Shown piece after piece: positions 27,201 to 34,684 of a stretch of DNA of 64,000 bases (positions within the stretch are counted from its first letter, which is position 1; the number at the start of each line of letters is the position of its first letter). Position numbers and translations under genes: made by a program. The notes below the pieces were generated by a model. The model was not told where the DNA came from. It did not search any database and saw only the letters and a list, made by a program, of their open reading frames with translations. This DNA is from Dolomedes plantarius (taxonomy: Eukaryota > Arthropoda > Arachnida > Araneae > Dolomedidae): NCBI GenBank assembly GCA_907164885.2, contig OU015501.1:21788631-21852630 (forward strand), given 5' to 3'.

Positions 27201-27962
27201 AGCTCTGAAAAACAGAAATGAAAAATAAGTTCTTTAGATCTCTTAGAGATGATACAAAACCAAGTTTTCAAGAAAATTATGTCTCAGAGAAATGAAAAAG
27301 TAAAATTATTCTTCATAATAATAATAAAAAAGTGGGATTTTAAATTGATAGAAATTTAATCAATAACCAATCCTTCACGAGATAATGAGCGGCCGGTTAA
27401 TTGTTTTTCTGAGGTTTTCTGCGGCATAATTGTTTTTTGAATAGAAGCTCCCTTTAATAGATATTTTAACTTCTTTCTAGAAGAGAAGAGGGTTTCTCGA
27501 AAGTAGCGCCAACAGCCTCGGGGTTATGCACCTAACGGATCCAGTTCACCGCAGTTAGCTGGATTCATTATGCCAATAATGTGTTTTCCACAGAGCATTT
27601 TGCGGTTCCTCACCCCACGATCGAAAAATGTTAATGCCAAAATTGTCAAATTTTGATAATGATCTCCTAGAGCTAAGGAACTTCCTATACCCCGCATGAG
27701 GGTAACTCTTAATCTTCGATACTCCCTTGCTAAGTATACACCCCACAAATATTCCCGTTAGAATCCTCTACCACTGACACTCCCAAGGCATATATTAACC
27801 TCGAGTTGCAGAATTCGAATAAAGCATTTCTGGATGTCCGTTTCAAGAGTCCAATTGGCCTGGGTTAGAAATTTCCGTATTAATGACGTTTGAAATGAGA
27901 AAGATTAGAAAATACAACTGCTTTTAGCCCAATTTGTGTGGTGAGTGTATGTATTATAAATA

Positions 27963-28013
<51 letters not shown>

Positions 28014-28227
28014 TAGAACCCCGATTTTACGTTGTCCGTTTCGTACGTTATCCCGCTTCATACGTCATTTTCTGCTGGTCCGTGAAAATCGCCTGTACTA
28101 TGCTTAGATTATGTTTTAACCCCGATTTTACGTTTTCCCGTTTCGTACGTTTTTTACCATTGGTCCCATGAAAAACGTAAAATCGGGGTTCCACTGTATA
28201 ATATATATAATATATATACTATATATA

Positions 28228-28272
<45 letters not shown>

Positions 28273-28943
28273 TATAAACAGTTCCGTAACTGGCTCACTG
28301 ACTGACATACAACTCACAGACCAAATCGCTGGAACTAAAGGGCTGAAATTTTTCATGGCGATTCTTCTTATAGTTTAGGGGTGCACTAAGAGAGATTTTT
28401 GAAACATTCTTCTTAGATTTTTTTAAAATTAAATTTTTAAGCTGTTTTTGTAACTTTTTTAAAGTTTGCATTTAAAATAATAAATTGAGGGTTCTAAAAT
28501 TTATATCACGAGAAAGATCATAAAAATTCCTTTAAAATGAGATCTTTTTCGAATCTTTACCTCTATTTTCGGATTTATGGTGAATTTTTAAATATTAATT
28601 TTTAAATTTAATTTATTAAATGCTGATCACGTGATTTCTTTTCCTGGTACTTTAAATAAATTTATCATCACGTGCATAACAACTAAATAGACAAAAAAAT
28701 ATCTTTTTTTCTTGCTAATGCGGCAGACGATTGGACATTATCCAAAAAAATATTAAAATACAATAAAAGATATTATGTTCCTCAAACTGTACTATATTCT
28801 TTAGTATGTCCTATTAGATTTAATTTAAATATTTTCTCCTACATTATTTTGTCTATAAAAATATCCCTTACAATTTTTTTATAAATATATTTTTTTAGTT
28901 TTTTTACATCAATTGTATATATTGATCGTCGTATTTATCATAA

Positions 28944-28993
<50 letters not shown>

Positions 28994-31900
28994 ATGGGAT
29001 GCGATTCGTGGGAAGTTCTGTGGCTGAGGGTTTTAATGCGATAAATTAATATTGCTGGGGATTGGATTTAGGAAAGGGAATTTAAATGCTAGAATGGAGG
29101 GCATAATATTTAATATATTACTTACACACACACACATACAAATTAAAAAAAGTTCAAAAGTTCAAAAACCACTCCTGCTTTTTCAAAAATGCCGTAAAGT
29201 GAAACTTTAATTTATTCCAGAGTTGTAATTAAGTTTATGAACAATGGGTGTTTAATTAATGCTCAGGGGCACTACTTGAAATTTTCAGTTAATTAATTGG
29301 AATAAGTACCTATTTCTTTAACACAGCTTATTATGTTTCCGTATGCTCTCAGAAACTGATGTATGGGGGAAAATTTACATGCAACTTATTTACATTTTTA
29401 TCGCATATTTTCTTTCTTATTATTATTTTCATTATTTATGCAAAATATTTATAGACTAAAGAATTTTTAACTTTAGTCTATAAATATTTTGCATAAGTAA
29501 TGAAAATAATAATAAGAAAGTTAATTATATTTATAATTATATTTGAAATCCATAACTGTTGTTATGGATTTCAAATATAATTAAATTTCGCAGCAAATAT
29601 ACCTTATACAGCAAATACACAGCAGCACCTGGAAATTTACTGAGTAGAAGAAATAAGTAGAATTGAAAATATTATATTCCTCTTAGTAGTTATTAACGGT
29701 CAGGTAGTTTTTATTTTATTTTTTTTATTTAAAGGTATAATGAAAATTTTCCTTCTCATTCCTCTTGCATCCATAAGAACTTATTTAGATAACTTAGTGT
29801 TTGGCTTCTTTTTTAAAGATCTAGATGAAAATCAATCTCCGCCTCAAAGGTTTAAATATTCTCAATGTTTGCTCGTCCTATTATCCTTTTCCTTATTCTG
29901 ATGTTTATCCGTAGAGGTTTATCTATCCTGGGTGCAATCTTGTGATATTACGGCTATTGGAAAAAAGTACGCATTAAAATATTTGCCTAAATTATGATCA
30001 TCATCGAGAAAAAAACAAACTAATCATTCATTTTTTTTTTTTTTTTTGGTTAAATCTTCAACGTGCATTAGAAGTATCCATGTTTTGCATCGTGTGGGCA
30101 CCACTTACATGACTGATTTAATTAGCTCTATATTTCATCGGTCTTTCTTAAACATTTATTTTTCTTCTTTAGTGGAAAATTCATGATCAGCTGTAACAAA
30201 CTGTTTTATAAAAGCAGCTAAACAAACTGGCAGTTCTCGGTAACTTATTACGATTAAAAACTTAATTACTAACTAACGATTTAATAGTAGTTACATAAAT
30301 TTCCTACTTCTTTGCCACATGTAATAATTTATCTTTTTATATATTTACTAAATGATAAAAAAAATGTTTTATGATTAGAAAATATATACTCTAAAAAACC
30401 TCAAAAAGGTAGCTTTTGTACTCATTAAATCTTGATTCAAACTTTAATTACAAATTATGTATTTTGTGTGTCCGCTTTTGTGATTTTGATTAAAATACAA
30501 TCTACGTTTTGGAACTGATTTACTTTGATAGGCTATTAACATGTTAATTTGTAGCTGTGATAGTTGATTCCTACCTTTTTTTCAAAAGCAAAAAATTTTT
30601 TCCATATGAAACATTCTTATGAGATATCTTCTCTAGAAAGGGGTGTTAAAAATTAAACTGAATGAAAAGACGAATATTAAAGACCCTTTTTTTAAAATTT
30701 GTTTCTCACCCTCAGATTATTATTGAAGATAACAACCTAACGATGATATGAACTGTCTATTAAAAAAATAAAATAAAATAAAAATAAAAATAAAAGCAGC
30801 TGAAGATAAATAGTTGTATATGTATAGTAGATATTGTAATGTTTATATTTTTTAGCCTCCTAGACATAATAAGAGATAAAGATAATATATTAATAAAACT
30901 TTTTGTGTTAAATGGTAAGAAAAATTAAAAAATTTAATGAATGTGTTTAGTAAAAAAAATTAATAATAAGGAACATATAAATATGATATCTTTCTATTCA
31001 TACACAAATAATTATTTTTTTGTCTACTTTGTGACGAAAGCTAGGGTTACGCAGTCTGAGCTTGATGAAATATTTTTATTTGTTTTAGGAATCATAGAAA
31101 TAAAATTTTCATTGTGTTAACTTAAAGTAAGTGTAATAATAAGTCTAATTTGTAAATAGTCACAAACACTTTACTTTTTCTCATTTTCATAAAGGTGTCT
31201 ACACCTCAACACTCATAACAGAAGTGAAAAAGGAAATCAATTTACAATAAAGCAGAAATTAAACTATAAGCATTATTTATCTTTTTATCCTTTAAGATCT
31301 CAAATACTTTTTTTAAAAATTCCCGAAGTTTTGGATTAAATCTAAATTGAAAAGAATTATATATTATCCCTAATCACACCAAATTGATAACATTAAAAGC
31401 TTTCGATAACCTTACATTTTAAACATATGTTTAGTTAAAATTTAGGTACGACATGTAATATAAAACCTTGATGGTTATACATCTGGGAAATGGTATCATG
31501 TGAAGGAGGAAAGAAACAGCTTTAACATCAATCTAACACTGTAAAGCCTAACATCTCAAACCCACAAGAGGGCAGTGGATTTAATAACTTTGACTTCGCC
31601 GCAGTTAAGCCTTCGTAAGTTTCTTCCATAATAAATCTACAGGGTGGCTAATAAATACTGTGACAAATATCAAATCCTTTAATTACACACAGATGAAATA
31701 GAAAATGGAAAATACAACAATATTATGAACATTATACATGAAAGTTTACCATGAAATAATTTTACTCGAATCGACCGCCATCTTTATCGATTACTAAAGA
31801 TAATCTCTTACGCCACTGTCCTATTGCGGCACGAATCATTTTATGAGGTAATTTGTCCCATTCACTCCGTATGGAAGCTTTGAGGGAGTCCAAACTTCTG

Positions 31901-33212
31901 TGCTGCTTAGCATTTACTTTAGACTCTAAAATCCCCCAAATGCAATAGTCTAAAGGATTTAGATCTGGTGAAGAAGGTGGCCAATCTTCTTGCTTGATAA
32001 ACTTCGGGCAAATGGCATGGAGCCATTCCTGTGTTGTTTTGGATCGGTGGGACGGTGCAGAATCTTGCTGAAATATCCAATTATTTTTGGGATACAATCT
32101 GTTAGCATGTGGTAATAAACGTGTAGCCAATAATTGCTGTTTGTAATATTCAGCATTGATTTTTACCCCTTTATCGATGAATTTCAGAGGCAGTTTTCCA
32201 TTGTGTGACACTGCAGCCCAAACCATAACAGAATTCTTGTTCTGAAAGCGTTTAACAGTTCGAAGATTTTCAGGTATATCCTCGAAGATTGCTGAATATA
32301 CAACATCATTTTTAGCATTATAACTTTGTTCTGTACAAAACAGCTTCTCATCAGAGAAAATTATTTTTTCAACACTTTTGCTACCGTGCCGGTTCAGCAA
32401 TTTCTTACATCTTTGTAACCTTTTTACTATTTGTGCAGTAGTCAAACCTTGAACTTTTCTTTTGCGATAAGGGCGAAAACCCAGGTCTTCATTTATGATA
32501 AGTTGCATAGTTCTGCGACTGATGTTCTCTTCTGCAGCCATTTTATTTGCAGAACGTTGTGGATTTCTTCGTATCTTTTCACGAATTCTTTTGATACGTT
32601 CTTTTGTACGAACAGTGCGTGGACGACCGGACCTTGGTCGATCTTTACAGCTATTGGTATCCAATAATCGATTTATAGTCCTATATATAAACGTCCTATT
32701 AAAACCAAGGCATTTTAATTGCTTAAATAATTTACGTGCAGAAAATCCGCTATCAAAAATCTGTTTAACCATTAACCATTAACCTTTTTTTGGCTTCCAT
32801 CTTTAAAAATATTCTACATGTTTTACTTTAAACAAAAATCGTCTGCGTTTACAAAAAGTTGCCAATCACACAAATAGATAGATAAATTGTTTTTCCAAAC
32901 GATTAAAATTAACTCTTATTTTTTGGAGTGTTACAGTATTTATTAGCCACCCTGTAACATAGTTTTTAGAAATTCTTACGAAAACAAATGAGTAATTTAG
33001 TGTTTCTAAGAATTTTGAAAGAGACTGATGTTAAGTGGACCAAAAGTTTGTACGAAGCATACCCATGTCTTGAAATATGTATAAAGTTCAGAGGTTATGT
33101 ATAAAAAGCATCCAATTTCGGAGCTAAAACTGTTTTAAGGCAAAAAGTAAGACGTAAGAAATGGTGATTCAGATCGAAAAAAGTACTTATATATTTATAC
33201 ATACATACATAC

Positions 33213-33254
<42 letters not shown>

Positions 33255-33678
33255 GTTTGAAAGTATAACGGGAAACTTTGCGTTTGACATGAAGTAATGT
33301 GACCTCACAGTTTTGCTGTAGGCTTTCTAGATAAAAATTACCGGAAATTATTTTAAATTATCACGAATCATATGTGTATACAAAAGCTTTGTGTGCCTAA
33401 ACGATTCTTGATTTAAGTTTTTTTACGAGTTCACAAGAACACTAACATATCAAATTGTTACGCTTGATACTTTTTGAACTTTAGCTCTCGTGAAAAATGA
33501 GCATTAAGTTCCTATATAGGCCACCAATACATTTTGTGATAAATGAAGATGTTGTTCTTACCTGATCAAGGCAGGAGGCGCGGCACTGGGTAACGGCTAG
33601 CACAGTTTCCAAATGTTCATCCACACTACTCAAAACAGGTCCAACAAGGAGAGAAACGAGCACTAACACAGGCCTCAT
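2392..33678 (-). CDS. Membrane-anchored anosmin-1-like protein, nine coding exons, 414 aa
   Basis: Coding exons on the minus strand are 33562-33678, 18902-18958, 11299-11373, 10461-10512, 6752-6915, 5139-5525, 4336-4444, 3104-3247 and 2392-2531. All eight introns are GT-AG and phases agree, giving 1245 nt and 414 residues. Residues 1-18 form a signal peptide. Ten cysteines lie at 32, 36, 50, 56, 59, 63, 77, 83, 87 and 91. The C-x3-C, C-x5-C-x2-C-x3-C spacing matches the cysteine-rich domain of anosmin-1, an extracellular-matrix and heparan-sulfate-associated neuronal guidance protein. Two FN3 domains follow (about 105-190 with Trp125, about 210-315 with Trp235). The QVAQTT segment and RVVAANA strand resemble anosmin FN3-1. 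A transmembrane helix spans about 326-350, and the 64-residue tail is basic. No WAP domain was found, and known anosmins are secreted with more FN3 repeats. The exon structure is firm; the anosmin relationship is a family-level inference, and cell-surface location is inferred from the helix. Confidence 0.85.
3104..3247 (-). CDS. Anosmin-like gene, coding exon 8 (transmembrane helix)
   Basis: This is a 144-nt exon, phase 1 to phase 1, with acceptor TTTTACAG and donor GTACGT. Residues 326-350 form one strongly hydrophobic stretch (AFFLTFLIIAFVWIL) followed by the stop-transfer KCRRG. This predicts a type I single-pass protein. Confidence 0.85.
3935..3995 (+). repeat. Possible degenerate tRNA-derived SINE head
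   Basis: GCCGTGGTGTAGTTGATAAG resembles a tRNA A box, and TTTTCGATTGCC about 35 bp later resembles a weak B box. It lies in intron 7. Low confidence. Confidence 0.25.
4336..4444 (-). CDS. Anosmin-like gene, coding exon 7 (end of FN3-2, juxtamembrane stalk)
   Basis: This is a 109-nt exon, phase 0 to phase 1, with acceptor TTTCCAG and donor GTAATT. It encodes residues 285-320: the last FN3 strand and a Ser/Thr-rich stalk containing ETTTSV before the membrane helix. Confidence 0.8.
5139..5525 (-). CDS. Anosmin-like gene, coding exon 6 (end of FN3-1 and most of FN3-2)
   Basis: This is the largest exon: 387 nt, phase 0 to phase 0, with a TTTTGTTCAG acceptor and a GTAAGT donor. It encodes residues 156-284. 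It completes FN3-1 (SIRVVAANA), then a linker, then FN3-2 with core Trp235 (TTIRWP), YEVSWNV and the LWPDSLYSVQ strand. Confidence 0.88.
6752..6915 (-). CDS. Anosmin-like gene, coding exon 5 (first FN3 domain, N-terminal part)
   Basis: This 164-nt exon enters in phase 1 and leaves in phase 0 at GTAAGT. It encodes residues 101-155, the first strands of FN3-1 (VSLEWVP with the core Trp, then LYSVLLKDE and WYQVAQ). Confidence 0.85.
7038..7627 (-). mobile_element. piggyBac remnant in intron 4
   Basis: The element is flanked by TTAA at 7034-7037 and 7628-7631, the piggyBac target. The ends read ACCTTCAGCGGGAGCGCC and, inverted, CCCTTCAAAGGGCGCTTC. It contains a transposase fragment on the minus strand. 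At 590 bp it is heavily deleted. Confidence 0.6.
7191..7433 (-). pseudogene. piggyBac transposase C-terminal fragment
   Basis: About 80 residues contain DYNTTKAGVDVVDQMCSYYT, matching the conserved piggyBac block (DYN-x-x-K-x-GVD-x-DQ-x-x-x-YY), followed by SRRW and GINS motifs. The frame has no ATG and is open only here. The catalytic Asp of the GVD-x-x-DQ block is present, but the N-terminal two thirds are missing. Confidence 0.7.
8283..8400 (+). repeat. SINE-A copy 3 (degenerate)
   Basis: AGCCGAATGACTAAGGCATT aligns with the head of the copy at 9887-10050 in the opposite orientation. The later GGGTTGTACT...GGGATGTTTG also aligns. It lies in intron 4. Confidence 0.5.
8468..8935. mobile_element. 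hAT-like MITE
   Basis: The left end reads CAGGGGGTGGACAAACTGTG then GCCCGCGAGCCGCATGCGGC, a common hAT terminal motif. The right end CTTGGCCACCCGTG is its rough inverse. Possible eroded 8 bp TSDs are gtaaaatg and gtatataa. The right boundary is uncertain. Confidence 0.45.
9092..9878 (+). mobile_element. hAT element with exact 8 bp TSD
   Basis: The ends are CAGTGCTCCGCAACC and GGTTGCGGAGCTCTG. The 8 bp target duplication GTTTAGGG is exact at 9084-9091 and 9879-9886. At 787 bp it keeps only a transposase C-terminal piece. It sits at the edge of SINE-A copy 2. Confidence 0.8.
9308..9490 (+). pseudogene. hAT transposase C-terminal remnant
   Basis: A 60-residue frame contains ILLPFSTIYLCEQSFTTL then ENDKRSYL, matching the hAT dimerisation block (LPFxTTYLCExxFS, then RNRL) of ZBED5/SCAND3-like transposases. 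The rest of the enzyme is lost. Confidence 0.65.
9887..10050 (-). repeat. SINE-A copy 2 (tRNA-derived)
   Basis: The minus strand reads CGATGGCCGAATGACTAGG (A box) and GGGTTCGAGTCC (B box), then a body shared with the copy at 455-635. The adjacent hAT insertion truncates or abuts its 3' side. Confidence 0.65.
10461..10512 (-). CDS. Anosmin-like gene, coding exon 4 (end of cysteine-rich region)
   Basis: This 52-nt exon starts in phase 0 after a TTTTTTAG acceptor and ends with one extra base at a GTGAGT donor. It encodes LPGCQKACSFIETRKNK, giving Cys87-x3-Cys91. In anosmin-1 a WAP domain would follow here. The 3.5 kb intron downstream shows no cysteine-rich exon that I can see. Confidence 0.78.
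11048..11145 (+). repeat. Possible degenerate SINE
   Basis: TGGTTCGATGGTTAGAAT resembles an A box and CCTGGCCGGGAATAAAT follows where a SINE body would begin. Weak, in intron 3. Confidence 0.2.
11299..11373 (-). CDS. Anosmin-like gene, coding exon 3 (cysteine-rich)
   Basis: This is a 25-residue exon, phase 0 to phase 0, between a TTTAG acceptor and a GTAAGT donor. It begins CWETC and ends CAVSDVC, contributing Cys59, 63, 77 and 83. Confidence 0.8.
12062..12648 (+). mobile_element. Non-autonomous Helitron, family 1, copy 1
   Basis: The 5' end TCTATATATTTAAGTTGC follows an A. The 3' end is a CCGTCA/TGACGG hairpin then GTACCAACTAG followed by T, so insertion is between A and T as for Helitrons. 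It is 587 bp without coding capacity. The copy at 19632-20236 is its inverse and shares both termini. Confidence 0.75.
12890..13410. other. Unassigned moderately GC-rich block in intron 2
   Basis: This stretch is less AT-rich than its surroundings and holds a 71-residue open frame at 12972-13187 without recognisable motifs. I see no TIRs or repeat partner. Confidence 0.2.
14833..15011. mobile_element. GC-rich MITE-like fragment
   Basis: The left end CAGGGGCCCGACTTAGCC and the inverse of the right end CAGGGGCATACGGGGCAG share only their first seven bases. The G/C-run interior resembles hAT-type MITEs. No clear target duplication. Confidence 0.4.
15499..16089. repeat. 22 bp perfect inverted repeat pair inside the hAT element
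   Basis: AGGGTAGGTGGGGGCAAAGG at 15499 recurs inverted ending at 16089. The 591 bp between may be another nested MITE, but I see no target duplication. Confidence 0.45.
15701..15731. repeat. Perfect 12 bp stem hairpin
   Basis: GGTAAAGCCCCC, a 7-nt loop (aatcggt), then GGGGGCTTTACC. A second partial copy of the CCCCCAATCGGTGGGG core follows at about 15741-15757. Confidence 0.7.
16139..16383. mobile_element. piggyBac-type MITE nested in hAT
   Basis: TTAA at 16135-16138 and 16384-16387 flank ends CCCTTTAAGGGGC and GCCCCTGAAAGGG. It is 245 bp without ORF. Internal GTTTGCAC...GTGCAAAC palindromes are present. Confidence 0.7.
17511..18322 (+). mobile_element. Non-autonomous Helitron, family 2, copy 1
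   Basis: The 5' end TCTGTATATATAAAACAG follows A. The 3' end CGTAGCGAAGTGCGGGTTTT then CAGCTAG is followed by T. It is 812 bp, AT-rich, with an internal (TA)n run at 18192-18246. Other copies are at 28268-28990 and 38350-44922. Located in intron 2. Confidence 0.8.
18192..18246. repeat. (TA)n microsatellite
   Basis: About 27 uninterrupted TA units inside Helitron family 2 copy 1. Comparable runs occur in the other copies at the same place. Confidence 0.9.
18902..18958 (-). CDS. Anosmin-like gene, coding exon 2 (57 nt microexon)
   Basis: This 19-residue exon lies between a TTCTAG acceptor and a GTAAGA donor, phase 0 at both ends. It encodes FSHVIRTEDNCREDSNCLM, carrying Cys50 and Cys56. Together with Cys59 and Cys63 of the next exon it makes the C-x5-C-x2-C-x3-C motif of anosmin-1. 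It is too short for ORF finders and is flanked by introns of 14.6 kb and 7.5 kb. Confidence 0.8.
19204..19437. repeat. Two (TA)n arrays flanking a 130 bp spacer
   Basis: TA arrays at about 19204-19253 and 19388-19437 bracket a non-repetitive spacer. The right array passes into (GT)n and (TTTG)n. Confidence 0.85.
19632..20236 (-). mobile_element. Non-autonomous Helitron, family 1, copy 2
   Basis: This is the inverse of 12062-12648. The 5' end TCTATATATTTAAGTTGC is at 20236 and the 3' hairpin and CTAG are at 19632, followed by T on this strand. It is 605 bp. The two copies are about 7 kb apart in opposite orientation, in introns 2 and 1. Confidence 0.75.
21199..21260. repeat. (TA)n microsatellite
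   Basis: Long alternating TA run following a short CGCGCG stretch. Confidence 0.9.
22946..24082 (+). pseudogene. hAT transposase pseudogene (ZMYM1-like class)
   Basis: Fragments in several frames follow the order of a ZMYM1-type hAT transposase. The N-terminus GAQFRKRR and KVAKI matches the usual start of this class. A middle block has INTVSKMLQGTHEDIEKSAE and ERYFKVEVFYKVMDLIINQF. The C-terminal block PVTMTTAEKKVFQRLKLIK corresponds to PVTVASAERSFSKLKLIK of active relatives, followed by a FANEKRGK-like end. Many in-frame stops and frameshifts show it is dead. The right element end may be ACACCACTG near 24401; the left end is unclear. It lies in intron 1, opposite in orientation to the host gene. 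Confidence 0.75.
24765..25052 (-). CDS. FLYWCH-type zinc-finger ORF, 95 aa
   Basis: This ATG-initiated frame encodes one FLYWCH zinc finger: Phe6, GGN, Phe/Tyr at 21-23, YWKC with Cys37, Cys43 (SKCKARI), and HTH with His61 and His63. These fit the C-x5-C-x17-H-x1-H ligands of the family. FLYWCH fingers bind DNA and are often fused to Mutator-like transposases, so this may be a stub of such an element or an exon of an unannotated gene. It is within intron 1 on the same strand as the host gene. No catalytic domain follows. Confidence 0.6.
   Translation of the reverse strand: MSDISFIKSKRGGNLVQYQNFLFRIERKRENLSYWKCSSDSKCKARIVLQKDIFKSSSGFHTHEPAIKEIKKKNFIFKTERKSRHRNGSSSSKNI
25476..26252. repeat. 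Tandem duplication, about 390 bp unit, two copies
   Basis: Unit 1 (25476 to about 25871) and unit 2 (25872 to 26252) share the order GCCCTGTCAGTGT, ATGTGTTTAAAATATGCATT, TATCCAAACTGGAGAACACT and CGATAAATTCTGACAG. They differ by scattered substitutions and a short indel. Confidence 0.8.
27480..27800 (-). other. Unassigned GC-richer block with overlapping short frames
   Basis: Two overlapping minus-strand frames (27524-27748 and 27555-27746) are open but show no motif I know. It could be an eroded element. Confidence 0.2.
28011..28196. mobile_element. pogo/Tigger-type MITE, 186 bp
   Basis: TIRs CAGTAGAACCCCGATTTTAC and (inverted) CAGTGGAACCCCGATTTTAC continue to 23 bp with one mismatch. It is flanked by TA within (TA)n. 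The CAGTxGAACC start is typical of Tigger-like elements. Confidence 0.8.
28268..28990 (+). mobile_element. Helitron family 2, copy 2, 3'-truncated
   Basis: It begins in TATATATAAACAGTTCCGTAA and follows copy 1 through the TGCTGATCACGTGAT segment. It then ends in a (TA)n run and lacks the CTAG terminus. Confidence 0.7.
29412..29520. repeat. 50 bp near-perfect hairpin
   Basis: Arms at 29412-29461 and 29471-29520 are complementary over 50 bp with one mismatch (a possible G:U) and a 9-nt loop. Arm 1 includes GCAAAATATTTATAGACTAA. Confidence 0.85.
29534..29583. repeat. 23 bp perfect hairpin with 4-nt loop
   Basis: Arms 29534-29556 and 29561-29583 are exact inverse repeats around TGTT, including TTTGAAATCCATAAC. 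It follows the 50 bp hairpin after 13 bp. Confidence 0.85.
31640..32954 (-). mobile_element. Complete DD37D (maT-like) mariner transposon in intron 1
   Basis: TIRs start CAGGGTGGCTAATAAATACT at both ends (about 25 bp, one mismatch). TA lies immediately outside at 31638-31639 and 32955-32956. The 1315 bp element carries one intact transposase frame. Confidence 0.9.
31762..32772 (-). CDS. DD37D mariner (maT-like) transposase, 336 aa, intact
   Basis: This is a cut-and-paste transposase of the Tc1/mariner superfamily. The N-terminal third holds helix-turn-helix DNA-binding segments with a GRPRT hinge. The catalytic Asp residues are in IIFSDEKLF, FQQDSAPSH and NPLDYCIW. There are 37 residues between the second and third Asp, the DD37D signature of maT-type elements. 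The ATG start, full length and lack of stops suggest recent activity. The frame runs in the same direction as the host gene, entirely within intron 1. Confidence 0.9.
   Translation of the reverse strand: MVKQIFDSGFSARKLFKQLKCLGFNRTFIYRTINRLLDTNSCKDRPRSGRPRTVRTKERIKRIREKIRRNPQRSANKMAAEENISRRTMQLIINEDLGFRPYRKRKVQGLTTAQIVKRLQRCKKLLNRHGSKSVEKIIFSDEKLFCTEQSYNAKNDVVYSAIFEDIPENLRTVKRFQNKNSVMVWAAVSHNGKLPLKFIDKGVKINAEYYKQQLLATRLLPHANRLYPKNNWIFQQDSAPSHRSKTTQEWLHAICPKFIKQEDWPPSSPDLNPLDYCIWGILESKVNAKQHRSLDSLKASIRSEWDKLPHKMIRAAIGQWRKRLSLVIDKDGGRFE
33184..33250. repeat. (TACA)/(TA)n microsatellite
   Basis: Short CATA repeats grade into a TA array just downstream of the DD37D element. Confidence 0.8.
33562..33678 (-). 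CDS. Anosmin-like gene, coding exon 1 (signal peptide)
   Basis: This exon encodes residues 1-39 and ends in phase 0 at a GTAAGA donor. I chose the ATG at 33678-33676 because the open frame extending to 33696 begins with TTG, not ATG. The first 18 residues (MRPVLVLVSLLVGPVLSS) are a typical secretory signal. The first cysteine pair, C32-x3-C36, is at the exon end. Confidence 0.85.
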
Positions 33679-33790
33679 TGTGGCTTCGGATCCCAATAAT
33701 GTTTGGCTTAGACTTCGGGCCCCAAAAGCTCGCTTCTTAAATCTCCCTCCTATCTTGTGCCCGTTTCCTGTTTTTGGCGAGAGATCGCCT

Positions 33791-33800
33791 ATGATTGGCG
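33791..33800 (-). promoter_or_regulatory. CCAAT-box-like element upstream of exon 1
   Basis: The minus strand reads CGCCAATCAT here, about 115 bp upstream of the chosen ATG and in a locally GC-richer stretch. No TATA box is evident, so the transcription start is not located. Confidence 0.3.
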
Positions 33801-34684
33801 GAACAACGATGTGAGGGGAAAGAATTGCTTTGTTCCGTTATCTTCCCTCAATCTCAATTTTTCCCAAGCATCAGAAATGGAGCAATTATTTTCTCCGCTT
33901 TTTGGAAAATGCTCTACCCATAAATTCTAATGAAAAAAATAGCATCGTTCATAAATGCATATTAATTTTGAGCCGCGTACAAACGAATAAATAAATGAGA
34001 GACCTAGATGGTACATTATCTGCGCAATTGTTGCAAGAAATTTGTACTGGGTCATTCATAATTTCTACGTGAATAAGATTATAAAAAAGGGGTACCATAT
34101 TTATTTACTATTCTCTATATCTATAAAAGAGAAAGAACTTAAAAAGGATTTTAAGCGTATATTCAAGCCTTTATTTATTCATATTTTTTAATTCCCAAGT
34201 AAATTGTTTAATTTGGTTTCCTCTCTTCATACCCTTTGAAACCTGAATAAGAGTTAGTTGTTTTTTTTTGATAGAAAAAGTAAATTTGTGGATAAAATAA
34301 TATTCATAGAAATAATTAGTTAATGGTTCTATTGATTTAATAAATAATCAATGTTTTTACTGACAAAAATTGTACAGTAAATAATTAGCGTTTATTAATC
34401 TACGTGCATGTATAAACCTTATAAATATATTTAATTATCTTTAATAAAAAAATCATCCCAATGAAAATTTATTCTCAATAGCATTTTTTTTTTAAATTTA
34501 AGAAAATGTTAACAAAAGCACATAAAAATGAAATAAACAAATTTTGAGAAACTTATTTCAAAAACCAATGAACTGTAGATTTTGGGTACATATTTACTTT
34601 GCATAATAACAACAGCAAAGATGTCTTCCTTCCCATCTACACTTCTTTTTTGCCAAATCACACGTAACTAAAATTTCATATTTA

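Noticed and set aside
33679..33696. Upstream start giving a longer signal-peptide ORF
   Set aside because: The codon at 33696 is TTG. The first ATG in frame is at 33678 and directly precedes a good signal peptide.
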